This document shows, piece by piece, positions 32,859-42,600 of a stretch of DNA of 47,463 nucleotides; within the stretch, counting starts at the first letter, position 1; each line of letters opens with the position of its first letter. Under the pieces are notes generated by a model, which did not search any database, was not told the DNA's origin, and was given only the letters and a program-made list of their open reading frames with translations. Source of the stretch: Cytophagaceae bacterium (GTDB lineage: Bacteria; Bacteroidota; Bacteroidia; Cytophagales; Cytophagaceae); NCBI GenBank assembly GCA_025054875.1, contig JANWYS010000007.1:1-47463 (forward strand). Direction: 5' to 3'. The position numbers were made by a program, and so were the translations under genes.

Positions 32859-33737
32859 ATGAACGACATATTAAAAAAACTGCGAAAATACGAAGTACAC
32901 ATCCGCAAAGCGGTAAACACCAGAATGCACGGTGATTTTCACTCCATCTTCAAAGGTTCGGGATTAGAGTTTGCTGATGTACGCGATTATCAGTATGGAG
33001 ATGATGTGCGCACTATTGACTGGAACGTATCGGCAAAAGGGCATGGTACATTCGTAAAAAACTTCAGAGAAGAAAAAGAACAGATCATATTTTTTCTGCT
33101 TGACGTGAGTGCTTCACAATATCTCGGCGATGGAAACAAAAAAAAAATAACCATAGCCAACGAAATATGTGGTGTGCTTACCCTCTCAGCCATAAAAGAA
33201 TCCGGACATGTAGGCCTGATTTGTTTCTCAGACCAAAAAGAACTCTACATAAAACCCGGAAAAGGCTTAAAGCACGCTTATCAACTAATCTTAAAACTTT
33301 TTGACCTTCAACCTCAATCAAAAAAAACTGATCTCAACAAAGCCATTCTGTATACGTTGTCCGTACTCAAGAGAAAATCTGTTCTCATTTTTATCTCCGA
33401 TTTTATTGATGAATCGTATGAAAAAAATCTAATTGCCTTGTCCAAAAAACACGATCTTGTGCTCATTCACATATCCGACAATCGGGAGAGAGAGTTTCCG
33501 AGGTTAGGCATCATACCTATCATAGACAAAGAAACCGGGAAAAAAATTTGGATAAACTCTTTCTCTAAAAATTTTCAAAAAAAAATAAAGGATTCTTTTT
33601 CGGAAAATAAATCTTTTCTGGAAAACTTTTCTAATAAACACAATGCCGATTATCTTTGGATAAATAGTGAGGAAGAATATGTTTCAAAACTTATAAAATT
33701 ATTCAGAGTACGAAACAAATCGCACATTGTACGCTAA
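32859..33737 (+). CDS. DUF58 protein of the Bat cluster
   Basis: A 292-residue protein with the DUF58 signature R-D-Y-Q-Y-G-D-D-V-R-T-I-D-W at 42-55 and a von Willebrand A-like fold with a MIDAS-type D-V-S-A-S at 82-86. In Bacteroides-type genomes this gene follows a MoxR ATPase and precedes batA-D, which are linked to oxidative and stress tolerance. The MoxR gene is not upstream here. Its stop overlaps the next gene's TTG start by 11 bases, so translation is probably coupled. Confidence 0.9.
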   Translation: MNDILKKLRKYEVHIRKAVNTRMHGDFHSIFKGSGLEFADVRDYQYGDDVRTIDWNVSAKGHGTFVKNFREEKEQIIFFLLDVSASQYLGDGNKKKITIANEICGVLTLSAIKESGHVGLICFSDQKELYIKPGKGLKHAYQLILKLFDLQPQSKKTDLNKAILYTLSVLKRKSVLIFISDFIDESYEKNLIALSKKHDLVLIHISDNREREFPRLGIIPIIDKETGKKIWINSFSKNFQKKIKDSFSENKSFLENFSNKHNADYLWINSEEEYVSKLIKLFRVRNKSHIVR

Positions 33738-34620
33738 GATTAATTTTATTTTTATCTTCATCTTATTCCTCTCAGGCACGTACATATATGCTCAGACAAG
33801 CCTGACAGGGAAGTTTCTTTCTTCTGAAGCTAAAATCGGTGAGCCTATAGAGTACAGGCTCACTTTCAAGCACCATAAAAATATGGAAATTTTTTTTCCC
33901 GATTCTTCTTATCAATATGCACCTTTTGAATTGGTATCCAAAAAATATTTTCCTACATACACAATAGACAGTATCAGCACAGACAGTGTCATTTATTTGC
34001 TGCGTACCTTTGAGTTGAAAGATAAAATTATTTATGCCCTACCTGTATTTACTATCTCCGGCAATGATACTTTAGTTTTGTATCCCGAAAAAGATTTGTT
34101 GAATATAAGAAAAATAAACTTTGATGAGCATTCACAAGCCTCTCTCCTTGCGGATACCTCTCTGATGCTTATAAGCAAAAGAATCAACTACCCCTATTGG
34201 ATAGCCGCTATTTTGATGATGGTAGCTTTACTTTTTTTACTTTATAAATTATTCGGAAAAACCATTCTCCGGCGATACAAACTTTATGTGATATATCGTG
34301 AGCATATTCACTTCTTACAAGCCTTTGATACCTTATTGAAAAAATTTACCGATACGCAAGATATTCGCATTGTTGAAAAAGCTCTTATAGAGTGGAGAAG
34401 CTATCTGACAAAACTTATTCATAAACCTGTTCATACCTATACTTCTACGGAAATTATGACCCTTTTTCAGGATGAGGCACTGAAAACAAATCTTCAGGTA
34501 CTCGACCGATCTGTATATGGGGGAATTCTCTCCACAGACGTTTTGCATGCTCTTGATTTTATACGAAAATTCAGTACTGCTCAGTATCGAATTATTAGAA
34601 ACACCATACACTCTACCTAA
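33727..34620 (+). CDS. Bat-cluster membrane protein (BatD-like or DUF4381-like), TTG start
   Basis: A 297-residue protein with a signal peptide (about residues 5-22, ending Y-A-Q), a periplasmic beta-rich domain (about 23-155), one transmembrane helix (about 157-175) and a cytoplasmic helical C-terminal domain. The layout fits the small unnamed protein between DUF58 and batA in Bat clusters. The only start consistent with the signal peptide is TTG at 33727, overlapping the DUF58 stop by 11 bases. It ends six bases before batA. Confidence 0.8.
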   Translation: MYAKINFIFIFILFLSGTYIYAQTSLTGKFLSSEAKIGEPIEYRLTFKHHKNMEIFFPDSSYQYAPFELVSKKYFPTYTIDSISTDSVIYLLRTFELKDKIIYALPVFTISGNDTLVLYPEKDLLNIRKINFDEHSQASLLADTSLMLISKRINYPYWIAAILMMVALLFLLYKLFGKTILRRYKLYVIYREHIHFLQAFDTLLKKFTDTQDIRIVEKALIEWRSYLTKLIHKPVHTYTSTEIMTLFQDEALKTNLQVLDRSVYGGILSTDVLHALDFIRKFSTAQYRIIRNTIHST

Positions 34621-34626
34621 GCAATT

Positions 34627-35661
34627 ATGCCATACTGGATTTCCTATAAATGGTACATGCCTTCTACATTGCTTGAATACAAGTGGGAATATCCGCTGTA
34701 TTTGTTAGGTATACCGGTTATTCTCATTCTTTTTTTATTTAAACAAACTCTTTTCTCTGCACGCATACAGCGATATGAGGTTGCTTTTCTGAAAAAAAAC
34801 TTACTAAAAAACAATTGGGCTCATTATGCGCACCATATGTTACAACTACCTCTGCTGTTATGTATAGTGAATGCACTTATCGCCTTAGCAAGACCTCAAT
34901 TAGTGGATGAAAAGGTTGAAATCACTTCCAAGGTTTTAGATCTATATGTTCTGTTCGACGTAAGCGAATCTATGCAAATACAAGACTTGCATCCCTCAAG
35001 AATAGAAGCGGCAAAAAGAATTCTGCAAAAGTTTATATCAGCACACTCGCATTACCGAACGGGTATAATCATTTTTGCCTCAGATGCCTATTGCCTGTCG
35101 CCTGCTACTTTAGACCGCAGTGCCTTACTGGAACAAGTTCAACACATCAACTCGCAAATGTTAGAGCACACCGGCACAGCCATTGGTAATGCCATCGGAA
35201 TGGCTGTAAATAAGCTCAGCGAAAGCAACAGTGTATCCAAAATAGCTTTGCTCCTGACCGATGGCGAAAATAATTCGGGCATGATAGACCCCATAACGGC
35301 CGCTAAACTTGCCTACGCTGCAAACATAAAAGTTTACTGTATTGGCTTAGGAAAAGAAGGTGAAGTAAAGCTCGGTACAGACTCCACAGGCAATCCCATC
35401 ATGATACAGTCTCACCTGGATGAACCACTACTCAAACAAATTGCCGAAATTACTCATGCCAAATATTTCCGCGCCACCGACAATCATACGCTCAATGAAA
35501 TATTTACCACCATTGAAAAACTGGAAAAACATGAAATCGTTGAAACCCGCTTCAAAGACACAAAAGATTACTACATCGTGTATCTACGATGGAGTTGCCT
35601 TTTTCTGCTGCTTTGGATGGTTATGAAAACATCTAATCTCAACAACTATTTGCAAGATTAA
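34627..35661 (+). CDS. batA: von Willebrand A-domain protein BatA
   Basis: A 344-residue membrane protein of the BatA type. There are two N-terminal transmembrane segments (about 23-40 and 71-87), then a vWA domain with an intact MIDAS D-V-S-E-S at 111-115, T-G-T-A-I-G and L-T-D-G-E-N. One C-terminal helix follows (about 322-340). vWA domains bind partner proteins through a metal ion. batB, batC and batD normally follow; instead an IS1380-derived remnant starts 80 bases later. Confidence 0.9.
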   Translation: MPYWISYKWYMPSTLLEYKWEYPLYLLGIPVILILFLFKQTLFSARIQRYEVAFLKKNLLKNNWAHYAHHMLQLPLLLCIVNALIALARPQLVDEKVEITSKVLDLYVLFDVSESMQIQDLHPSRIEAAKRILQKFISAHSHYRTGIIIFASDAYCLSPATLDRSALLEQVQHINSQMLEHTGTAIGNAIGMAVNKLSESNSVSKIALLLTDGENNSGMIDPITAAKLAYAANIKVYCIGLGKEGEVKLGTDSTGNPIMIQSHLDEPLLKQIAEITHAKYFRATDNHTLNEIFTTIEKLEKHEIVETRFKDTKDYYIVYLRWSCLFLLLWMVMKTSNLNNYLQD

Positions 35662-35742
35662 TCTCAGTGATAAATAGTAGAAAAAACCATTGCCCTCAAT
35701 GTAACACAGGTCTTGGTTAATGAAATTGGCAACAGCTATTTC

Positions 35743-36000
35743 AACCCGGATTTTTCAGTTGAATATACAATTTCAACACTGATTTTTCCTTTCAATATGG
35801 AATTTTCAAGGGGTTTTCGAAAGATAAAACTCAATTGCATTGCAGTTGGAATTTGCCTGGTAAACGAGGAAACAATAAGGTACTGAAAATATCCGTTCCA
35901 TTACAACGAGGGCGATAGTTTGACGTTTTGTTTTCAAATATCAACCAATCTTCATAGCCTTTAAGCCTCCAAACTTAACCTCAACTGAAAAATCCGGGTT
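35743..36000 (+). mobile_element. IS1380-derived miniature element, copy C
   Basis: A 258-base copy with the same terminal repeats (AACCCGGATTTTTCAGTTGA and ending CCGGGTT). It keeps the leader up to C-G-A-A-A-G-A, then jumps to the last 60 or so codons of the transposase. It has no start codon and several stops. It lies just behind batA. Confidence 0.75.
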
Positions 36001-36202
36001 AAAAATACAGATATAAACAGATAGTTTTCGCTGGTAAAACTTAACTTTATACAACAGAGACCGCGGTCATTTTTAGAACCTGAGTGAAGAAAATATTTTC
36101 AATTCATGGTTACCATAGTAAGCTTGCTTGCCGTATTTTATGTTCAGCTACTTATTTTGGTTCGTAACGAAAAAGATATTTTTCTACAACGGTAAAAAGG
36201 GG

Positions 36203-36769
36203 TTAAGGATTGTTTTTTTCCAGTTTCAATGATAAGGAATTTATGCAGTATCTAAGTCCTGTAGGTTTAGGACCATCTTCAAAAACATGTCCAAGATGAG
36301 AACCACATCTTCTACACATCACTTCTACACGTGTCATTCCGTATGAGTAATCCATTTGTGTCATAATTTTTGTGCTATCTATGGGAGAATAAAAACTAGG
36401 CCAACCGGTACCTGAGTCAAATTTTGCATCCGAAGAAAAAAGCTCGTTTCCGCAAGCTACACATTTGTATACTCCTTTTTCTTTCGTATTGTAATATTTT
36501 CCGGTAAAAGCTCTTTCAGTACCCTTTTCACGGCATATGTGATATTGTTCCGGGGTAAGTATTTGCTTCCATTCTTCTTCTGTTTTCTGAATTTCCGGTG
36601 TCATGTTGAGTTGACTGTTGTTAGGTGTGTTCTCTTTCTTCATAGTAACAAATTTTTTCTCCTGTGCTGTACAACCGAAAAGCATTAACACAAAACATAT
36701 AAAAACCCAAAATAGTTTTGATGTTTTGAACAATACAAGTGGCCATAGGTTTGTTTTTTCAACTTTCAT
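36203..36769 (-). CDS. msrB: peptide-methionine (R)-S-oxide reductase MsrB, lipoprotein form
   Basis: MsrB reduces methionine-R-sulfoxide in proteins. The 188-residue protein has a lipoprotein signal with lipidated C33 (L-F-G-C-T), then the MsrB domain. Zinc cysteines are C103/C106 (C-V-A-C) and C152/C155 (C-R-R-C). The substrate loop is T-G-W-P-S-F-Y, and the catalytic C175 is in R-Y-C-I-N-S. It should repair oxidised envelope proteins. It starts 3 bases after the GH31 gene stop, so the two are co-transcribed. Confidence 0.95.
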   Translation of the reverse strand: MKVEKTNLWPLVLFKTSKLFWVFICFVLMLFGCTAQEKKFVTMKKENTPNNSQLNMTPEIQKTEEEWKQILTPEQYHICREKGTERAFTGKYYNTKEKGVYKCVACGNELFSSDAKFDSGTGWPSFYSPIDSTKIMTQMDYSYGMTRVEVMCRRCGSHLGHVFEDGPKPTGLRYCINSLSLKLEKNNP

Positions 36770-36772
36770 TAC

Positions 36773-39163
36773 TCAAATGGTACATTCAAATAATTTAAAC
36801 GATGAATGTATGGTAAAGGTGTAGCAGCAATTTTCTTTTGTAAGAGTAATTTTTTCATCATCAACTTTGCAATTCATAGGTGTGGAGGGCATTCCATGAA
36901 GGTAAATTTTATACTGAAGATAGGAGGTTTTAAACTTACCTTCTATGTGTTGGCTTAAACGAAACGTATTTTTATCTAATGTTGTTTTAAATGCTTTTAT
37001 ATTGTATTCTCCATCCAAATATTGATAACCATCGCCGGCATCTTCATAGAGCTCAGATTCGTAATGTGTTTTGCAAAAATAAACATGCAAGTAAAGCACT
37101 TCTACTGCTTTTTCTCCTACATATTGCATGATTGGATACATAGGCAATACAGCTCCCGCCTTGACGTAAATGGGTATTATATCCAATGGCGCTTCGGCCC
37201 ATACTTCAGAGTTGCCATCGTAATAGGTGTCGTCCCAGAAATAATACCATTGTCCTTCCGGAAGGTATACCCACCTGCCCTCTTGCCCTTCTGAAGTGAC
37301 GGGACAAACCAATAAATTGTCACCAACTCCAAATTCCTCCTGGCGGCCGTGGGTTTCGGTATCATATTGGTCTAAAAAAACAAGAGGCCGTAAAGCAGGT
37401 GTACCATAGGTTACATATTGCCAAAAAGTAGTGTACAAATATGGCAGGAGTTGATATCGAAACTCAATATATTTTTTAGCAATAGCTTCAATTTCTTCTC
37501 CGAAAGACCAAGGCTCCTGGTCGCCATGGTCGCCGGAAGAGTGTGTACGACAAAACATGTGGAATACACCTAATTGAATCCATCGCGCGTACAACTCTCC
37601 ACTGGGGGAAAGAATGAACCCTCCGATATCGGATCCGCAAAAAGATATTCCGGATATGCTCAAGCGTTGACATTGACGGTTGGCAATTTGCAAATGTTCC
37701 CAACTGGCCACGTTGTCGCCCGTCCACACGGAGGAGTATCTCTGTACACCGGCAAATCCGGAGCGTGTGATTACGAAAGGTCTACGTGGAGCCATGAACT
37801 TTTTGATACCTTCATAGGTTGCTCGCGCCATTTGCATACCATATATGTTGTGTGCTTTTCTGTGGCTGCAACTATCACCATCATAGTCGTGTCGCACATC
37901 ATAAGGCATGGTTTCAATTTCGAACACGGCAGGTTCGTTCATATCGTTCCATACTCCAGATACCCCTTTTTTAATGAGATCTTCAAAAAGGTTTGCCCAC
38001 CACTCTCGCACTTTGGGGTTCGTAAAGTCGGGGAAATGGCATTCTCCCGGCCACACTTTACCATGCATCAGTGGACCGTCCATTCGTTTACAGAAATAAC
38101 TATTTTCTACTCCCTCTCTATAGACCCAATAATTTTCGTCTATCTTGATTCCCGGGTCTATGATTACGATGGTTTTAATACCCATTGACATAAGGTCGCT
38201 GATCATTTTTTGGGGGTCTGGGAAGTATTCTTTGTTCCAGGTAAAGCAACGGAAGCCATCCATGTAATCAATGTCAAGATATATGCAGTCGAGGGGTATT
38301 TTTTTCTGGCGGAAGGTTTGGCATATTTCTCTTACTTTACTTTCCGGGTAATAGCTCCATTTACATTGATGGTACCCCAGAGCCCAAAGCGGAGGAAGCT
38401 CAGGCTTCCCTGTAAGCAGCGTATATTGTTCGGCTACTTCAATCAAGGATGGGCCGTAGATAAAATAAAAATTCATCTCTCCTCCTTGTGCCCAAAAGCT
38501 GGCTACGTTGGGACGTTCCATACCGAAGTCAAAAAAGCTTCTGAAAGAATTATCAAAAAAAATTCCATAAGCGATTTTATGATGGAGCCCAAAGAAAAAA
38601 GGTATGTTTTTATATATCGGATCGGTATCTTTTCCGAAAGCGTAAGTATCCTTGCCCCACAATTCGAATCTTTTAGCACGTAAGTCAAGGTCACAAGGTT
38701 TATCGCCCAATCCGTAAAATCTTTCCCCGCTTTGTATTTTGCGTGTATACATGACAATGTCGCCTCCATATTTAAGGTGCTCCTGCCAATGAAATCCTTT
38801 TTCGTCTTCAGATATGAGCACGCCATCTTTATCAATGATGGTTATTTTGAGATTTTTTTTATTGATGCTACATTCCAAATAACTGGTGATGATAATATAT
38901 TTTTCCTCTTCCTCGAGCAGGTCTAAATATTTGATTTGTCCTTTATAGAGCTGAGCACCGGAATAAGAAAAATCTCTGCCGAAATATCCCGTTGTGGTGT
39001 AACGAAAGCGAATGATTTTATCGCTGAGAACATTAATTTGAAGAATGAGCTTGTTAGCGCAAACAAAGTAGAACAGGCTATTCTCTCTTTTCACATCAAT
39101 CAACTCACCGGGAAATAGTTGGGCAGCCACTTGTTCATGCCCCAAATTCATGTAACTTTCCAT
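36773..39163 (-). CDS. GH31 alpha-glucosidase-type glycoside hydrolase
   Basis: A 796-residue retaining glycosidase of family GH31 (alpha-glucosidase, alpha-xylosidase and related). Order: N-terminal beta-sandwich, (beta/alpha)8 catalytic domain with nucleophile D407 in the W-N-D-M-N-E-P motif and acid/base D483 in T-G-D-N-V-A-S-W, then the G-S-D-I-G-G-F segment and two C-terminal beta domains. No signal peptide is visible, so a cytoplasmic enzyme is predicted. Substrate within the family cannot be fixed; alpha-glucosidase is the default. Upstream partner of msrB. Confidence 0.94.
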   Translation of the reverse strand: MESYMNLGHEQVAAQLFPGELIDVKRENSLFYFVCANKLILQINVLSDKIIRFRYTTTGYFGRDFSYSGAQLYKGQIKYLDLLEEEEKYIIITSYLECSINKKNLKITIIDKDGVLISEDEKGFHWQEHLKYGGDIVMYTRKIQSGERFYGLGDKPCDLDLRAKRFELWGKDTYAFGKDTDPIYKNIPFFFGLHHKIAYGIFFDNSFRSFFDFGMERPNVASFWAQGGEMNFYFIYGPSLIEVAEQYTLLTGKPELPPLWALGYHQCKWSYYPESKVREICQTFRQKKIPLDCIYLDIDYMDGFRCFTWNKEYFPDPQKMISDLMSMGIKTIVIIDPGIKIDENYWVYREGVENSYFCKRMDGPLMHGKVWPGECHFPDFTNPKVREWWANLFEDLIKKGVSGVWNDMNEPAVFEIETMPYDVRHDYDGDSCSHRKAHNIYGMQMARATYEGIKKFMAPRRPFVITRSGFAGVQRYSSVWTGDNVASWEHLQIANRQCQRLSISGISFCGSDIGGFILSPSGELYARWIQLGVFHMFCRTHSSGDHGDQEPWSFGEEIEAIAKKYIEFRYQLLPYLYTTFWQYVTYGTPALRPLVFLDQYDTETHGRQEEFGVGDNLLVCPVTSEGQEGRWVYLPEGQWYYFWDDTYYDGNSEVWAEAPLDIIPIYVKAGAVLPMYPIMQYVGEKAVEVLYLHVYFCKTHYESELYEDAGDGYQYLDGEYNIKAFKTTLDKNTFRLSQHIEGKFKTSYLQYKIYLHGMPSTPMNCKVDDEKITLTKENCCYTFTIHSSFKLFECTI

Positions 39164-39684
39164 GTCATCTAATTTTAGGAGCCAATATACACATGTATTT
39201 TGTATTCAAAGTAACTGCAATTTAAAATTGTTATTTGTACTTTGGTGGTCTATATTTAGATGCGTTTAGTCACAATAAAACATCTTATAAGATATACCCA
39301 TTTAATGCTATTTTATACAATAGAATTTGTTGCAGTCAGAATTTCTGTAAGTTGTTTCTAACGTGTTGCAATGGAAAGCACAGCAAACAAACTATGGATT
39401 TGCAAGGGGAAAATTTTTTCTATTTCATAAAGTGGGTTTTTAAATTACTTGCAATGTTATAACAGTTAGATAACAATCTACATAACACATGTTAAGCTTG
39501 ATTTATATACCGAGAATTAGAAAGTTTTATCAAGCTCCCTTGAAGTGCACTCCGATTTAAAATTACCCAGAATGCTTAACTTAATATTCTTTACCATAAT
39601 GGTATGTCATATTTTCACAATGTACATTCTTACATAAATCAACTATCTTGTGTATCCGATTAATGATACAAAACATCGCTTTGG
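39164..39684. other. intergenic region before the giant helicase
   Basis: About 520 AT-rich bases between divergent genes. It contains a short perfect palindrome (39592-39604) but no recognisable gene, tRNA or terminator. Confidence 0.5.
39592..39604. promoter_or_regulatory. short palindrome TACCAT-A-ATGGTA
   Basis: A perfect 6-base inverted repeat with a one-base centre, about 80 bases before the helicase start. It could bind a dimeric regulator. Palindromes this short arise by chance, so the evidence is weak. Confidence 0.2.
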
Positions 39685-42600
39685 GTGAGCACAATTTTAA
39701 ATACATACATTAAAAAACTTTCTAACCTCACTGCCGGAAGCCGTTCTCTTTGTATACTAAAACCTTCAGCGACTAAAGAAATTGATTTGCATCGTACAGA
39801 TTATTTGTACAAACAACCTTCATTCGATATCATAGAACAATTGCTGAAAGGTAAAGAAAAAATATTTTTGTGCGATGTAGCAGATAGCCGCGATGAGCAT
39901 GTAAACATATTTAGTCGCGATATAAAAAAACTATATCGCCAGAATGCGTTCATTCAGGAAGAACGCGGAGTATGCGACTTATATCTGGCGTGGCCTTTTG
40001 TACATGGACGCTTGTCAAAACATGTGCTCATCAGATGTCCGTTGATGTATTTTCCCGTGGAATTTGTAGTTGAAAGAAACCAATGGCACATAAAGCAACG
40101 GCAAGATGTTGCTCCGGTCTTTAATAAATCTTTTTTGCTTGCGTATGCACACTATCTGCAACTGCCACCCATACATGATAGCATAGATGGATTTTTTGAG
40201 GATTGTAGTAGAGACAGCACAGAGTTCAGAACCCAACTTTATCACTGTTTGAAGACCTACAATGTGGTGTTGAACTTCAATCAAGAACTTTTTTTCAATA
40301 AGTTGTTAGCATTTGAACATCTCTCAAAAGAAATCTTATCAAACCGATATGGCGAGGGAGAGCTTAAGTTGCATTCAGAAGCTTGTATAGGCCTCTACCC
40401 GCAAGCCGATTCATACATAGCTCCTGACTATGAAGAGTGGGTTAAGAATGACACCTTCACGTCTCTCGATGAATTTTTCGAAAATTTTAATGCAACTACT
40501 CACAAACACATACGTGAAGAAAATATGCACTTCGTATTTCCGGTGGATGAAACACAGGAGCAAGCCTTGATAAAAATAAAGCAAGGCCAATCATTGGTCG
40601 TGCAAGGACCGCCGGGCACAGGGAAGTCGCAACTGATATGCAACCTGATTGCTGATGCCATCGCAACAGGTAAGAATGTGTTACTCGTTTGCCAGAAGCG
40701 TGTTGCGTTGGATGTTGTGCACTCAAGGCTTGCTACCATAGGTTTGAAAAATTTTACTGCGCTGGTGCATGACTTTCGAAACGACAGAAAAACTCTTTAT
40801 CAACAAATTCAGAACCAGATTGAAAATATTGAAGACTATCAAAAACAAAACAATTCTTTAGATACGGTCTATCTGGAGAGAAGATTTTTGCAGGTATCCA
40901 GAAAAATAGATGAACTCACCGAACAGCTAAACGAGTTTAAAAAAGCTTTATTCCGCACAGACTTGTATGGCATATCCATAAAAGAACTCTACCTGACGAG
41001 TAGCCCGAATGCTCCTTACATAAATCTACCTGCTGAATGCAAAAAAATGAATCATTCACAGTCTCAGGTTTTTGAAAGTTCACTGAGAAAAATGTTGCCC
41101 TATGCAAAAGAATTTGAAACTACTGAATACCCATGGAAGCATCGTAAACCCATGTATGTATTCAATAGGAGTGACATTAAAGACATTATAACTACAATGA
41201 ATGAAGTAGCAAATTTTGTGAATCAGTTTAACAGAGAATCAACGTTGTTTTCTGCATACCAATTGCTATTATCAGATATACCTGTTGATGAAATTGATTT
41301 GTTAAAATATCTTTTAAATGAAAAAGAAACTTTTCAATCCTTTATTCATTACAAAAAATATAAACGGGCAAGTGCATCCGGATTTAAACACCTGAAACTT
41401 CTTATTGAACAATATCACACAAGCGACACTATTGAACGCCATCTTACAAAAAGCCAATTATCCGACAAAAAAAATTCCATGGTTGCCGCTGTCAATGCTG
41501 CATACAAAGCCAGCAAGCATAACCTAAGCTGGTTTCGGTGGAAGTTATTTTCACCATATAGCTCTACCGTAAAAAAATTACTCCGCCAAAACCAGCTTCC
41601 ATTTAATAAAAAAGGAGTAAAACAATTGAAAAAAATGATTTCTAACAGACTGGTTTTTGAAAAGTCATGTGAAGCGCTAGTAAAAAAATATCCATGGTTG
41701 TATCAAATGCCTGATGTAAGAAATAAAGAACGGGATTTGGCATGGTTAGATGTTCAAACTAAGGCATTGCAAGCAAAGCAAATTGTAAATAGTAATCCAT
41801 CATGGAATGCGGCACTCAACCAAATACCTTCTGATCACGCCATATTTATTCAACAGTTGACTCTGCTTTGCTCCGCTCAAAAAAAATTGAATACACGGCT
41901 GACTACATGGCAAAAATACCTGGCCCAAGAAATGATAGAGCAATTGTTTCAAGATGGTTTGAATATCGAACGTTGTGTATCGACATTAGAAAACGATTTT
42001 GATAATTTGACAGAATATGACAGGCTGTTGAATACATTGAATAAACCGGAAAAAAAAATTTATGAACGCCTTCTGCAATTTCTCTCTTCATCTACTACAG
42101 AAGATATCATCAAACTATACCAAAACAGCATTCGCTTGGCATGGATAAACCATATAGAAGAACAATATCCGATATTAAAGTCAGTATCTACTCTTGCCAT
42201 GACACAAGCAGAACAAGAACTACAGGAACTGGTAGCTGAAAAAAACAAGCTATGCGCAGAAATACTCTTGCTCAAGGCCAGAGAACAAACCTACAAAGAC
42301 AACGAATATAACCGCCTGCGAAACAGAATAACCTATCGCGAATTACTCCATCAGGTGACTAAGAAAAAAAAGATATGGCCTCTGCGAAAACTTTTAGAAA
42401 ATCATCATGAAGAGTTGTTTCGCCTTATACCGTGCTGGATGGCTTCGCCTGATACAGTATCAGCGATATTTCCGCTACACAAGATTTTTGATCTTATCAT
42501 TTTTGATGAAGCTTCTCAATGCTATGCTGAATATGGTTTGCCTTCCTTGTATAGAGGAAAACAAGTGGTAATAGCCGGCGACAGCAAACAACTGCGCCCC

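Noticed and set aside
37574-38683. Long plus-strand frames (204 and 157 codons) opposite the GH31 gene
   Set aside because: They are antisense shadows of a well-conserved glycosidase and have no recognisable motifs.
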